The notes beneath the pieces were generated by a model, which was not told where the DNA came from, searched no databases, and saw nothing but the letters and a program-made list of their open reading frames with translations. Positions 26,818-36,565 of a DNA stretch of 64,000 nucleotides are shown here, piece after piece. Every line of letters begins with the position of its first letter. The first letter of the stretch is position 1. This DNA comes from Flavobacterium endophyticum. Its GTDB lineage: Bacteria > Bacteroidota > Bacteroidia > Flavobacteriales > Flavobacteriaceae. The DNA is taken from the NCBI RefSeq assembly GCF_003634455.1, contig NZ_RBLC01000002.1, positions 186,001 through 250,000 on the forward strand, in the 5' to 3' direction. The position numbers were made by a program, and so were the translations under genes.

Positions 26818-29800
26818 TTAACTTCTTAAATATTTTTTCTGCTTTATGTAAGCCAAAATCGAAATCAAGGTTATAATACCAAAAGACACGAAAACGAAAT
26901 TAGGCGTAACTACTTTATCTCCGCTCGCATACGAGTGCAAACCTGTCAAGTAAAAGTTTACTCCAAAATAAGTCATCATAATCGAATAATAAGCATACAC
27001 ACTAAATACATTGAAAATCCAAGTTCCTCTTAATCCAGGAACCAATCTTGCGTGAATTACAAATGCGTAAACCATAATACTGATCAAAGCCCAAGTTTCT
27101 TTTGGATCCCAGCCCCAATAACGTCCCCAACTTTCGTTTGCCCATTGACCACCCAAGAAGTTTCCGATAGTCAACATTACCAAACCAACAGTTAAGGTTA
27201 ATTCAGTTATGTAAGTGATTTCTTTTATGCTTAATTCTAATTTTTTGCTGTTATTTTTATTGGCAAAAATCATCAATAACAATGAAACTAATCCTAAAAT
27301 CATTCCTAATGTTAAGGGTCCGTAACTTCCCACGATAACCGCCACGTGAATCATCAGCCAATATGAATTTAAAACCGGTTGCAAGTTAGCGATTGCTGGA
27401 TCCATCCAGTTCCAATGTGCGATCATCAAAATCATCGATGCCACAAAAGCCGTGGAAGCCACTGTCAATTGTGACTGTCGCCCAAAAGCCAATCCGAAGA
27501 ACATTGTTGCCCAGCCCACATAAATAATTGATTCATAAGCATCACTCCAAGGCGCGTGCCCAGAAATGTACCAACGTACAATCAATCCTGCAGTGTGCAA
27601 GACGAAGAAAAATGCAATTAAAATGTGGAAGAATTTTACCGTGTAATTAATGAATTTGTTGTTTTTGAAAATCTTTATAATAGTAAAAAGCAACATGAAA
27701 ATTCCGGCCATCATATATAAATAGTACAATTTCTTGAAGATATCATACTTGTTATACATAATTTCTGAATTGATTTTTTCATCACTCGGACGCACATTTT
27801 TTCCATATTTTTTCTGGAAAAGCTCAATGCCACTTAGAATTTCATCAGCTTGTTTGTAACCACCAGTAGTTCTTGCTTCATCTAAAAATCCGATGTAAGC
27901 CGGAAGCACGTTTCTTGTGTAAGTTGAATCCACGCCAGTAAGTCCAGACTCATTTAATTCTAAAGGAGAAATCCATTTATTTCCTTTATCAAACGGAACC
28001 GGAAAAATTTTCAAAATTCTTCTGCTCAAAGCCGCGCTCAAAAGCACTACTTTTTTATCCACTTCAATAAAATCAGTCTGGAATTTATTCGGAACTGCCG
28101 CTTTTTGCGCTTCATCTAAATAAGGAGACAATTTATAATTTCCTTGTTCGTCAAAAAAGTTGATGAACGAGACATATTTCGCCTTGCTTTCCACTCCCAA
28201 AATTTTATGCAAGCTGTCATTGTGTTTCTCCACAAAAATAAAAGGAATATTTACCCAAAACTCAGGATATTGTGACATTGACAAGAAAACTTGATCAGAA
28301 TTTAATCCTCTATATGTATCGCTGTGGCTCACTTTTCGAAGCAATTCAGACGAAAAAGTATTGATTGGCTTCATCCTTCCGCCGTCATCTTGAATTACCA
28401 AACGACCAAATTTAGCCGCGTGTTCTGGCTTCACTTTTATTTTGGTCAAAAAAGTATCAATTTCAGCTTCCGTCGGCATTTTTATTGGTGCTGCCTTTTT
28501 AGCAGAAGTTGTATGCTGATGACCTGGAGCTGCATGGTCGTGGTTGTGCTGTGCGAAAGTTCCAACGCTTAAAAACAATAATAAAATCGTCATCAATTTC
28601 GCTTTTTTCGCTTTAATTTTATCTAATTTTTTCTTCACTTCGCCAAATCTTGAATTTTTATCAAACATAATTGCCATCAACCCTATATATAAAAGGAAAT
28701 ATCCTATGTAGGTAATCCAAGTTCCCCAGAAATCGTGATTGACAGAAAGTACCGTGATATTTGGCTCGTAAGCATCTCTCAAGTGATTGTCTGTATAATC
28801 ATACGAAGCTTGGAAAAATCGATAACCGCCATGATCCAAGACATTATTCATGAAAATTTCATAGTCATAAGGCTTTTCGTCTTCCACAGTAATCTTGCTT
28901 TTAAAAGCAGAAAAACTCTTTAAAGTTCCAGGATATTTATCAGCGATAAAGTCATTCAGCTTAATTTTAAAAGGCAATGTATAGACCTTACTTCCGAAGA
29001 ATAATGTGAAGTCAAGGTTGCCCAATTTAAATGATTGTGGTTCGCCCATTTTTCCTTTAGAACCAATTAGAGTCACATCTTGAGTCTTTCCTCCAGATTT
29101 TATGGTCACGATCAAAGCATCGTCGCTTTTTTTATCTTTGTAATCATTGTTAGATTCAAAAGCCACTTTTCCTTTAATTGCAGGATCTGGAAACACAAAT
29201 TGCGCGCCTCCTACATTATATAACGAACGAAACATCAAATCTTGAACGGTATCTTTAGCAACAGAACCTTGCAATTTATCAGCCATCCTCATGAAACTTC
29301 CGCCAAACGGAGCCTGAAAAGTATATTTATCACCTGATTTTGAAATATTTATAGCGCCATCAGTCGGTTTATTGAATGCAAAAAGCAAGTTGTGGATATT
29401 TTGAACTTCACCTTCCTTTAAAAAATGTTCATGACGCGTTCCATCTCCAGATTCTACTAATTTGATGTACGTATCTCCGTTTGCATCTTCCTTAATTGTT
29501 TCTGAGGCATTCATCACAAAGTCTTTATATACAATCTCATAAGGTGTTTCAGCAAACTTTCCGTCAATAGAAAAATCGTTGTTCGCTTGTGGTGAAAGCA
29601 ATAATTCTTTCTCTTCAGCTTTGCGTTTCATTTCGCCTTTATATTCTCCGTCAACAAACACATTCAAGAACGTTTTATCTGAGAAAACTTGGTTCTCAGA
29701 CTGCCCTTCTGCGATTGACATCATACCTTCAAAACTGATATAACGCGTCCAAAAAGCGCCTATTAAAATAAAAATAAAAGACAAGTGAAGCAATAAAGTT

Positions 29801-30030
29801 GTCCATTTCTCTTTTTTGTAAAGCTGATAACGCTTGATGTTTCCAAGGAAATTAATCATAAAAAGAAGCATAATCGCCTCAAACCACCAAGTGTTGTAAA
29901 TCCAAAGTCGGGCAACATCAGTATTGTAAGCATCTTCAACAAAGGTTCCGATTCCCATTGCGACAGCAAAAACAATAAATAGGACAGCCATTAAACGGGT
30001 GGAAAACAGGAAGGAAAAAATCTTATCCAT
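26818..30030 (-). CDS. ccsBA: Fused cytochrome c biogenesis protein CcsBA (ResB-ResC)
   Basis: 1070 residues from ATG 30030 (MDKIFSFLFSTRLMAVLF); the frame is open 20 codons further, but a promoter at 30063-30090 supports this start. The N-terminal ResB part has membrane helices to about residue 110, a large periplasmic domain, and a helix near 460. A His-rich loop (HNHDHAAPGHQHTT) follows, then a ResC/CcmF-type part with many helices and the haem-handling WWD motif WANESWGRYWGWDPKETWA. It transports and ligates haem to apocytochromes c in the periplasm (system II). Confidence 0.93.
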   Translation of the reverse strand: MDKIFSFLFSTRLMAVLFIVFAVAMGIGTFVEDAYNTDVARLWIYNTWWFEAIMLLFMINFLGNIKRYQLYKKEKWTTLLLHLSFIFILIGAFWTRYISFEGMMSIAEGQSENQVFSDKTFLNVFVDGEYKGEMKRKAEEKELLLSPQANNDFSIDGKFAETPYEIVYKDFVMNASETIKEDANGDTYIKLVESGDGTRHEHFLKEGEVQNIHNLLFAFNKPTDGAINISKSGDKYTFQAPFGGSFMRMADKLQGSVAKDTVQDLMFRSLYNVGGAQFVFPDPAIKGKVAFESNNDYKDKKSDDALIVTIKSGGKTQDVTLIGSKGKMGEPQSFKLGNLDFTLFFGSKVYTLPFKIKLNDFIADKYPGTLKSFSAFKSKITVEDEKPYDYEIFMNNVLDHGGYRFFQASYDYTDNHLRDAYEPNITVLSVNHDFWGTWITYIGYFLLYIGLMAIMFDKNSRFGEVKKKLDKIKAKKAKLMTILLLFLSVGTFAQHNHDHAAPGHQHTTSAKKAAPIKMPTEAEIDTFLTKIKVKPEHAAKFGRLVIQDDGGRMKPINTFSSELLRKVSHSDTYRGLNSDQVFLSMSQYPEFWVNIPFIFVEKHNDSLHKILGVESKAKYVSFINFFDEQGNYKLSPYLDEAQKAAVPNKFQTDFIEVDKKVVLLSAALSRRILKIFPVPFDKGNKWISPLELNESGLTGVDSTYTRNVLPAYIGFLDEARTTGGYKQADEILSGIELFQKKYGKNVRPSDEKINSEIMYNKYDIFKKLYYLYMMAGIFMLLFTIIKIFKNNKFINYTVKFFHILIAFFFVLHTAGLIVRWYISGHAPWSDAYESIIYVGWATMFFGLAFGRQSQLTVASTAFVASMILMIAHWNWMDPAIANLQPVLNSYWLMIHVAVIVGSYGPLTLGMILGLVSLLLMIFANKNNSKKLELSIKEITYITELTLTVGLVMLTIGNFLGGQWANESWGRYWGWDPKETWALISIMVYAFVIHARLVPGLRGTWIFNVFSVYAYYSIMMTYFGVNFYLTGLHSYASGDKVVTPNFVFVSFGIITLISILAYIKQKKYLRS

Positions 30031-30062
30031 GAGAGTGGAATTACGTAGTTTAAAAAGTGCCA

Positions 30063-30090
30063 CAAAAGTAAGGAAAAATGTTTGATACAA
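30063..30090 (-). promoter_or_regulatory. Promoter of ccsBA
   Basis: On the minus strand TTG (30090-30088), a 17-bp spacer, and TACTTTTG (30070-30063). Transcription should start about 28 bases upstream of ATG 30030. Confidence 0.55.
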
Positions 30091-30202
30091 CCATTGTTCC
30101 TGCTCCTGCGTTTTCGTAATTCCTTGTTAATTTTTTCTAAATAGAATTGAGTTTATGCGTTTGCATGAAATTTGCGACTTAATTATCTTGCTGTAATATC
30201 AC

Positions 30203-30535
30203 TTACCATTTAAAACTGCATACGGCAGCACATTTTCTACAAGCTTCAGCGCATTCTTTACAATGAGGATGATGGCTGAATTTTTCACATTCCAACGCAC
30301 AGGCCGTACAAATCTTGGCGCACAACTTCATCAAACCGCTGGAAAAGGTAGAATTTCTCGAACAAAACTTAACGCACAATATGCATATCTCTGCGCAATC
30401 ACGGCATAAGGAAATACACCGCTGATGGTTCTTGTCGTTCATTTCGATGCAGAGCGCGGCACAGAGTTCGCAGGCACCAAAACAAGCCAGGCAGGCTTCG
30501 ACAGCTAATTTAAACTTCTTCATACTCTTCTTCAT
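30203..30535 (-). CDS. Cys-rich four-helix-bundle copper-binding protein (Csp / DUF326-like)
   Basis: 110 residues from ATG 30535 (or 106 from 30523). The frame extends to 30640, but that would reach into the divergent promoter. About 20 Cys occur in CxxC and CxxxC spacing (EACLACFGACELCAALC, CISLCRDCAEICILCVKFC, CAKICTACALEC, CKECAEACRKCAAVC), with His in HHPHC. This is the pattern of copper storage proteins, whose Cys-lined four-helix bundles hold many Cu(I). It lies directly upstream of ccsBA on the same strand. Confidence 0.85.
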   Translation of the reverse strand: MKKSMKKFKLAVEACLACFGACELCAALCIEMNDKNHQRCISLCRDCAEICILCVKFCSRNSTFSSGLMKLCAKICTACALECEKFSHHPHCKECAEACRKCAAVCSFKW

Positions 30536-30662
30536 TAATTGGCTGTTATAAATGTAGCGATTTAAACGCAAAGCCTTTCGTAAGAGTCTGTTAAACCTTT
30601 TTCGAAAACTTTCAAATAAAAACACTGCAATATATTTCATAACTAATCCCTAAATTAGCGCC

Positions 30663-31427
30663 ATGATTAAAGCAACTGTAATCGGTTCCGGGAATGTAGC
30701 GCAGCATCTTATCCAGGCTTTTCTGAAAAGCGATACGATTGAGCTGCAGCAAGTGTTTTCGAGGCAGAAAGAAAGCGTATTGCATTTGGTTGACGATTCC
30801 AAAATCGCTACTAACTGGCAACAACTTTTAGAATCAGACATTTACATTATTGCTGTTTCCGATAGCGCTATTGCTGAGGTATCGTCGAATCTTCCGTTTA
30901 AAAACCGATTCGTCGTACATACTTCTGGAGGTGTTCCTTTAGAAGAATTGGATTCCAAGAACCGTAGAGGTGTTTTTTATCCGCTGCAGACTTTTACAAA
31001 AGACAAAGAGGTGGATTTTTCTAAAATACCAATCTGCCTTGAAAGTGAAGTCGATGACGACTATACTACATTAGAAGATCTTGCCGAAGCGATTGGTGCC
31101 AAGCATTATCTCATCAGTTCTAATCAAAGGAAATCGCTTCATGTGGCCGCTGTTTTCGTGAATAATTTTACGAACCATCTGTATCAAATTGGCAAAGAAA
31201 TTTGTGCGGAACATCAGCTTCCGTTTGAAATATTAAAGCCTTTGATTGCAGAAACGGCCGAAAAGGTTCAACATCTCTCTCCTCTTGAAGCGCAGACGGG
31301 ACCGGCAAAAAGAAACGATCAAAATACGATACAGGCACATTTGGCGTTACTGACCAACAACATGCAAAAAGAAATTTACAAAATACTAACCCAATCCATT
31401 CAACAATCCAATGTCAAAAAGCTATAA
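30663..31427 (+). CDS. Rossmann-fold and DUF2520 domain protein
   Basis: 254 residues. The N-terminal NAD(P)-binding part has VIGSGNVAQHLIQAF and IYIIAVSDSAIAEV. The C-terminal DUF2520 part has FPLQTF-like YPLQTFTKD, AAVFVNNFTNHLY and LSPLEAQTGPAKRND, the strongest family signature. It resembles ketopantoate reductase-type or F420-NADP oxidoreductase-type folds. Substrate unknown. The next gene overlaps its end by 17 bases. Confidence 0.9.
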   Translation: MIKATVIGSGNVAQHLIQAFLKSDTIELQQVFSRQKESVLHLVDDSKIATNWQQLLESDIYIIAVSDSAIAEVSSNLPFKNRFVVHTSGGVPLEELDSKNRRGVFYPLQTFTKDKEVDFSKIPICLESEVDDDYTTLEDLAEAIGAKHYLISSNQRKSLHVAAVFVNNFTNHLYQIGKEICAEHQLPFEILKPLIAETAEKVQHLSPLEAQTGPAKRNDQNTIQAHLALLTNNMQKEIYKILTQSIQQSNVKKL

Positions 31428-31938
31428 GGAAATCATGAACGACATCACGACTTTTATTTTTGATGTCGATGGCGTTCTGACCGACAGTTCTGTCCATATC
31501 ACCCCAACAGGCGAAATGCTACGTGTAATGAATATCCGCGATGGCTATGCCATGAAAGCAGCTGTAGAAAGCGGCTACCATGTCTGCATTATTTCTGGCG
31601 GCAGCAACGAAGGCGTCCGAATCCGATTGCGAAATCTTGGAATTACGGATATCCATCTGGCTTGTCCGGACAAAGTGGAGACTTTTAAGGAATATATCGA
31701 ATTATACAACATAAAGCCGGAGCAGGTTCTTTATATGGGCGACGACATTCCTGATTATCATGTCATGAAGCTTGTAGGATTGCCTACCTGTCCGCTGGAT
31801 TCGAGCCCAGAAATCAAAGAAATCTGTAATTATATTTCTCACAAAAACGGCGGCCGTGGCGCGGTTCGCGACGTTATTGAGCAAGTGATGCGCGTTCAAG
31901 GAAAGTGGATGCAATATTTTAACGGAAAACACGATTAA
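31411..31938 (+). CDS. HAD phosphatase, KdsC-like
   Basis: 175 residues. HAD motif I is FDVDGVLTDSSVHIT; motif II is CIISGGSN; motif IV is YMGDDIPDYHVMKLVG. The short size and DVDGVLTD are typical of 3-deoxy-D-manno-octulosonate-8-phosphate phosphatase (KdsC), a step in Kdo and lipid A core synthesis. An alternative ATG at 31435 would avoid the overlap with the DUF2520 gene; the overlapping start 31411 is also plausible. Confidence 0.88.
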   Translation: MSKSYKEIMNDITTFIFDVDGVLTDSSVHITPTGEMLRVMNIRDGYAMKAAVESGYHVCIISGGSNEGVRIRLRNLGITDIHLACPDKVETFKEYIELYNIKPEQVLYMGDDIPDYHVMKLVGLPTCPLDSSPEIKEICNYISHKNGGRGAVRDVIEQVMRVQGKWMQYFNGKHD

Positions 31939-31971
31939 TAAAAACAAGAACACATTCTAAATAAAGAAACC

Positions 31972-32895
31972 ATGTCTTTTTTAAAACTGATACGTTATCA
32001 AAATCTTATCCTGCTCGCGCTGATGCAGCTGGTTTTCAGATATGGCTTTTTGGAGTCGCAATCTATTCCTTTGGCTTTAAATGACTGGCAGTTTGCGCTT
32101 TTGGTGCTTTCAACAGTATGTATCGCTGCTGGCGGTTATCTGATTAATAATATTTTTGACAGAGGAACAGACGAAATCAATAAACCGCAAGATGTCGTAA
32201 TAGGAAAACAGATTTCAGAATCTATGGGATATAACATCTATATTGCATTAAATGTTGTAGGTGTAGGAATTGGTTTTTATCTGGCCAATGCCATCCACAA
32301 ATCAAATTTCGCAGCCGTGTTTATTATCATAGCGGCTACGCTTTATGTGTATGCTAATGGCTTGAAGCAAACTTTGCTGATTGGTAATATCATCATTGCG
32401 TTATTGCTTTCTCTAAGCATTCTGATTATCGGGATTTTCGATCTGCTGCCGATGATTGTTCCTGAAAATCAAGCAAACATGGGCGTTATTTTTGGAATAT
32501 TGATTGATTATGCTGTTTTCGCCTTTATCATCAATTTCATTCGGGAAATTGTCAAAGATTTGGAAGACGTGAATGGCGATTATAACCAAGGAATGAATAC
32601 GCTTCCAATTGTGCTGGGCGTTGCTAGAACGGCAAAAGTAGTGCTGGGATTGAGCTTTATTCCTTTAGGATTGATCATCTATTATATCAACGAACATTTA
32701 TTCTCGAATAATTTATATTACGCTTCTGGATATGGTTTTGTGTTCATTCTGGCGCCGCTGATATATTTCACAGTAAAAATGTTTGGGGCAAAAAGCCAAA
32801 AGGACTTTCATCATCTGAGCAAAGTATTAAAGCTTGTGATTTTCTTCGGAATTCTTTCTATTGCGATTATCAATTTCAACATCAAATATGCTTAA
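31972..32895 (+). CDS. UbiA-family prenyltransferase (geranylgeranylglycerol-phosphate synthase-like)
   Basis: 307 residues, about eight or nine membrane helices. The Asp motif NNIFDRGTDEINKPQ (about 60-74) and the second one REIVKDLEDVNGDYNQGMNTLP are intact. Relatives in Bacteroidota adjacent to KdsC-like and Maf genes are usually annotated as geranylgeranylglycerol-phosphate geranylgeranyltransferase; the true substrate is uncertain. It overlaps maf by 8 bases. Confidence 0.88.
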   Translation: MSFLKLIRYQNLILLALMQLVFRYGFLESQSIPLALNDWQFALLVLSTVCIAAGGYLINNIFDRGTDEINKPQDVVIGKQISESMGYNIYIALNVVGVGIGFYLANAIHKSNFAAVFIIIAATLYVYANGLKQTLLIGNIIIALLLSLSILIIGIFDLLPMIVPENQANMGVIFGILIDYAVFAFIINFIREIVKDLEDVNGDYNQGMNTLPIVLGVARTAKVVLGLSFIPLGLIIYYINEHLFSNNLYYASGYGFVFILAPLIYFTVKMFGAKSQKDFHHLSKVLKLVIFFGILSIAIINFNIKYA

Positions 32896-33481
32896 TTCTC
32901 ACTTACAAGAATATACCATCCTTTTAGCATCGGGCTCGCCAAGAAGACAGCAGTTTTTCAAGGATATGCACCTCGATTTTGAAGTGCGCCTGAAAGAGGT
33001 GGAAGAAATCTATCCCGACCATCTTAAAGCTTCTGAAATCACGGATTTTTTAGCAATCCTAAAAGCCGAAGCTTTCCAAGACGAATTAGGGCCTAAAGAT
33101 ATTTTGGTCACCAGCGATACCATTGTCTGGCACAACGGAAAAGCATTGGGAAAACCAAAAGATTACGACGATGCATTTAATATACTAAGAGCTTTGTCAG
33201 ATTCAACCCATGAGGTATATACTTCGGTCTGCTTCAAGCACAATGGCACAATAGACCTTATTAACGAAGTTACCAAAGTTACTTTTGGTACTCTTTCGGA
33301 TGAGGCAATTGCTTATTATCTGGAGAATTTTAAGCCTTATGATAAAGCAGGAGCTTATGGCATCCAAGAGTGGATCGGCATCGTCGGAATTAGTAAAATA
33401 GAAGGTTCTTACTCGAATGTTGTCGGTCTTCCTGTCCATAAAGTTTATGAATATTTTACTAACTTTGGGAAAAACCGCTAG
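32888..33481 (+). CDS. maf: Maf-like nucleotide pyrophosphatase
   Basis: 197 residues from ATG 32888. The opening ILLASGSPRRQQF is the Maf signature, followed by LVTSDTIVWHNGKALGKPKDYDDAFNILRALS and a C-terminal YDKAGAYGIQEW. Maf proteins hydrolyse non-canonical nucleoside triphosphates (dTTP/UTP or modified ones) and may affect division. It is translationally coupled to the UbiA gene. Confidence 0.93.
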   Translation: MLNSHLQEYTILLASGSPRRQQFFKDMHLDFEVRLKEVEEIYPDHLKASEITDFLAILKAEAFQDELGPKDILVTSDTIVWHNGKALGKPKDYDDAFNILRALSDSTHEVYTSVCFKHNGTIDLINEVTKVTFGTLSDEAIAYYLENFKPYDKAGAYGIQEWIGIVGISKIEGSYSNVVGLPVHKVYEYFTNFGKNR

Positions 33482-33484
33482 AGA

Positions 33485-34015
33485 ATGTCCTTTTTTGAAG
33501 AAAACACGCCTAAAATTATAAGCACCATCATCTTACTGGTCTGCGTAATGGTCATCCGTTTTATCATTACCACTTTGATAAAGCGTTATGCCAAGCATGC
33601 AGAAATCAATGAGCACCGCGCGATACTGGTCAGCAAGTACATCAGCATCGTAATCATGGCGCTGACATTGGCTGGAATTTTTATCATTTGGGGTGTCCGT
33701 ACGAGCGACATCTACTTGGCATTTACCTCTGTAATTACCATTATTGGCGTTGCTTTTTTTGCGCAATGGTCTATACTAAGCAATATAACCGCCGGAATCA
33801 TCCTTTTCTTTTCCTTTCCTTTTAAGATTGGCGATACGATCAGGATACACGATAAAGATTTTCCTTTTGAGGCAGAAATCGACGACATCAAGGCTTTCCA
33901 CACTTATTTGAGGACTAAAGAAGGCGAGCTCGTCACTTATCCGAACAATCTGCTGCTGCAAAAAGGCGTTTCTATTGTAAATACGACGCGAGAGGAAAAA
34001 GAATTCACAGATTAG
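33485..34015 (+). CDS. Small MscS-family mechanosensitive channel
   Basis: 176 residues. Three membrane helices (about 10-30, 48-70, 75-105) are followed by the MscS beta domain. The pore helix reads VITIIGVAFFAQWSILSNITAGIILFFS, then PFKIGDTIRIHDKDFPFEAEIDDI and VTYPNNLLLQKGV. The alpha/beta C-terminal cage of E. coli MscS is missing, so it is a minimal form. It starts 3 bases after maf. Confidence 0.9.
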   Translation: MSFFEENTPKIISTIILLVCVMVIRFIITTLIKRYAKHAEINEHRAILVSKYISIVIMALTLAGIFIIWGVRTSDIYLAFTSVITIIGVAFFAQWSILSNITAGIILFFSFPFKIGDTIRIHDKDFPFEAEIDDIKAFHTYLRTKEGELVTYPNNLLLQKGVSIVNTTREEKEFTD

Positions 34016-34090
34016 CTGTAATTGGCTTAAAAATTGATTCCTATTTTGTAACTTCACAAATCAAGGTAATCCCAAATTGTAAAATTGCCA

Positions 34091-35926
34091 ATGCTCAGAA
34101 AATTAAAATTCTTTTTATTGCTATTGACAATCAGCTGCTGTCAAATGTCGCATGCGCAAGAAAAGCCGGCCAAAAAGGATTCTTTGCGAGGCTACCGCAA
34201 CATTGAGCGCTATTCTAAAAAAAGAGGATTTACCAAGTTTCTCCACAAACTTATCTTTAAGCCGGTAGATTCTAAAAAACCTAAAAATAAGCCGAAAGAC
34301 AAGGTCGTGCTTAAAAATTATAGCGAATACGAAGGAAAGATTATCAGAAACATACACATTACTACGCTCGATCCGTTTGGTTTTTCAGAAAAAGACTCGA
34401 CCAAAAAAGCACGAAATGGTTTTGAACGATTCGGAAACAGAATTCATATAAGATCCAGCAGGCTTACCATAAAAAACCTGCTGCTTATCAAAAAAAATCG
34501 TCCATTGGATTCACTTTTGGTGAAAGAATCAGAACGTTTGATCAGAAGCCAAAGGTATATTCGAGCCGTGGACATCACTACAAAATTTGCAGGAGCAGGT
34601 TCGGATTCTGTCGATGTTTATATCAGGGCGCTCGATTCTTGGAGTTTGATTCCGAATGCTTCAGGCTCGACTTCCAAGACTACTTTTGAGCTGACTGAGC
34701 GCAATTTCTTAGGAACCGGACACGAACTAGACAATACGTACAGGCAACGATTTGATAACGGAAGAAGCGCCATCAGTACGCGATATACTGTTCCCAATAT
34801 ATTAAATACTTATATCCGAACATCGCTTGCTTATAGCGTCGACGAACATAATAATTACTCGAAAAGCATTACGATCGACCGGCCTTTTTTCTCTGCTTTT
34901 GCAAAATGGGGAGCTGGAATTTATATCGCCCAAGATTTCAAGGTAGATTCTCTGCCTGATGCCACAGGCCGATATGGACCGCAGAATTTTAAAGTCGGTA
35001 CGCAAGATGCCTGGGTCGGGAAATCGCTTCAAATTTTCAAAGGAAATTCCGAAGAAGACAGGACGACTAATTTTATCACCTCTTTCCGATTCTTGAGAAG
35101 AAATTACAGTGAATTCCCTACTCCTGCTTATGATAGTCTTAAGTTTTTTTCTGATGAGAACTTCTATCTTGCGGGTTTTGGTGTAACTTCGAGAAAATTT
35201 ATCCAAGACAAATACCTTTTCAATTATGGCATTACGGAAGACGTTGCCATAGGAAAAGTTTATGCGCTGACGGTAGGGTATCAAAACAAAAACCATATCA
35301 ATCGTTTGTATCTTGGCGGTCGTTTTTCATTCGGGCAATATTTCAGATGGGGCTATTTCAGCACCAATGTCGAGTATGGCACGTTCTTTAGAGGCCCAAT
35401 TACCCAACAGACTGTTTTTTCGGTAGAAGCCAATTATTTCACCAACCTTATCGAATTAGGCGATTGGAGATTGAGGCAGTTCGTAAAACCAAAACTCGTG
35501 ATCGGAAACAATCGTTTTCCAACCATTGCGGATAGGGTAAATCTTAATGAAGAAAACGGCATTCCGGGATTTAACAGCTACAAGTTGCGTGGTACAAAAA
35601 AAGCTTCCCTTATGTTACAAACACAATCCTACTCGCCTTGGAATCTTGGAGGATTTCGTTTTAATCCTTTCCTGACCTATACAGTAGGAATCTTGAGCAA
35701 TGAAAATAATAATTTGTACAAGGGAAAAGCATATTCGCAAATAGGAATCGGAGTGCTCATCAGCAACGACTTCTTGGTATTTAACACTTTCCAATTTTCT
35801 TTCTCTTATTATCCTTCGGTACCAGAAGACGGAAGTGGCAATATGCAGACCAACTCTCTTAAGACAACTGATTTCGGAATGCAGAATTTCGAGTTTGGAA
35901 AGCCCGAAACCGTTCCGTATGAATAG
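34091..35926 (+). CDS. Outer-membrane beta-barrel protein, Omp85-like with POTRA-type region
   Basis: 611 residues from ATG 34091 (a TTG at 34085 is less likely). A signal peptide ends near MSHAQ. Residues about 70-210 have POTRA-like features (YEGKIIRNIHITTLDPFGFS; VKESERLIRSQRYIRAVDI; GSDSVDVYIRALDSWSLIP). The rest alternates beta-strands, starting with FELTERNFLGTGHELDN, and ends in an aromatic-rich strand (FGMQNFEFGKPETVPYE). It fits a BamA/TamA-like barrel; the cargo is unknown. Confidence 0.85.
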   Translation: MLRKLKFFLLLLTISCCQMSHAQEKPAKKDSLRGYRNIERYSKKRGFTKFLHKLIFKPVDSKKPKNKPKDKVVLKNYSEYEGKIIRNIHITTLDPFGFSEKDSTKKARNGFERFGNRIHIRSSRLTIKNLLLIKKNRPLDSLLVKESERLIRSQRYIRAVDITTKFAGAGSDSVDVYIRALDSWSLIPNASGSTSKTTFELTERNFLGTGHELDNTYRQRFDNGRSAISTRYTVPNILNTYIRTSLAYSVDEHNNYSKSITIDRPFFSAFAKWGAGIYIAQDFKVDSLPDATGRYGPQNFKVGTQDAWVGKSLQIFKGNSEEDRTTNFITSFRFLRRNYSEFPTPAYDSLKFFSDENFYLAGFGVTSRKFIQDKYLFNYGITEDVAIGKVYALTVGYQNKNHINRLYLGGRFSFGQYFRWGYFSTNVEYGTFFRGPITQQTVFSVEANYFTNLIELGDWRLRQFVKPKLVIGNNRFPTIADRVNLNEENGIPGFNSYKLRGTKKASLMLQTQSYSPWNLGGFRFNPFLTYTVGILSNENNNLYKGKAYSQIGIGVLISNDFLVFNTFQFSFSYYPSVPEDGSGNMQTNSLKTTDFGMQNFEFGKPETVPYE

Positions 35927-36003
35927 TTAAATATTTCTTAATAAAATCTGAGTGGCATAGTTGTTGGATTTCGGTCAATATAAGAACCTAAAAAAATGCA
36001 GCT

Positions 36004-36459
36004 ATGAAAACTCTAAAATTATTAATCGCAGGATTTGGCTTATTTGTGGCGAGTTCTCTACAAGCCCAAGTATCAGTAAATGTAAGTATCGGAAGCCGTC
36101 CAGATTGGGGGCCTGTCGGATATACCGAAGCGAATTACTATTATCTTCCAGACATTGAAGCCTATTATGATGTAAGAGCTTCTAATTTTATTTACATCAG
36201 CAATGGAAACTGGATTAGAGGCAGATACTTACCAGCCAGATACAGAAATTATGATCTTTACAACGGCTATAAAGTTGTATTAACAGACTATCATGGTGCA
36301 AGGCCTTATGCACATTTTAATACGCATAGAGTAAAATATTACAGAGGCAACAGGCCACATACGGTAGTAGTAAGAGATGTCCACCATTATCACGACAATC
36401 ACAAGCACTACAAAAAACACAAAGCAAAAAAACATCACAGACATCATCACGATGACTAG
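36004..36459 (+). CDS. Secreted protein with a His-rich C-terminus
   Basis: 151 residues. A signal peptide (about 1-21, ending SLQAQ) is followed by a Tyr-rich middle (NYYYLPDIEAYYDVRASNFIY). The last 35 residues carry dense His and Lys clusters (VHHYHDNHKHYKKHKAKKHH). The tail could bind divalent metal ions in the periplasm. I know similar Tyr/His-rich secreted proteins only as hypothetical Bacteroidota proteins. Confidence 0.8.
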   Translation: MKTLKLLIAGFGLFVASSLQAQVSVNVSIGSRPDWGPVGYTEANYYYLPDIEAYYDVRASNFIYISNGNWIRGRYLPARYRNYDLYNGYKVVLTDYHGARPYAHFNTHRVKYYRGNRPHTVVVRDVHHYHDNHKHYKKHKAKKHHRHHHDD

Positions 36460-36466
36460 ATAAATC

Positions 36467-36490
36467 GAGAGCCAAAGGCTCTCTTTTTTG
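36467..36490 (+). terminator. Intrinsic terminator
   Basis: GAGAGCC - AAA - GGCTCTC followed by TTTTTT, 8 bases after the His-rich protein gene. Confidence 0.85.
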
Positions 36491-36565
36491 TTAAAGTCGT
36501 AACTAGAAAAACACACAGGAAAATTAATTATTATATTTGAAGCTACTGAGTTCCATAAAATTAAA

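Noticed and set aside
30536..30640. N-terminal extension of the copper protein
   Set aside because: Basic, unlike the family, and it would run into the divergent promoter region; ATG 30535 fits better.
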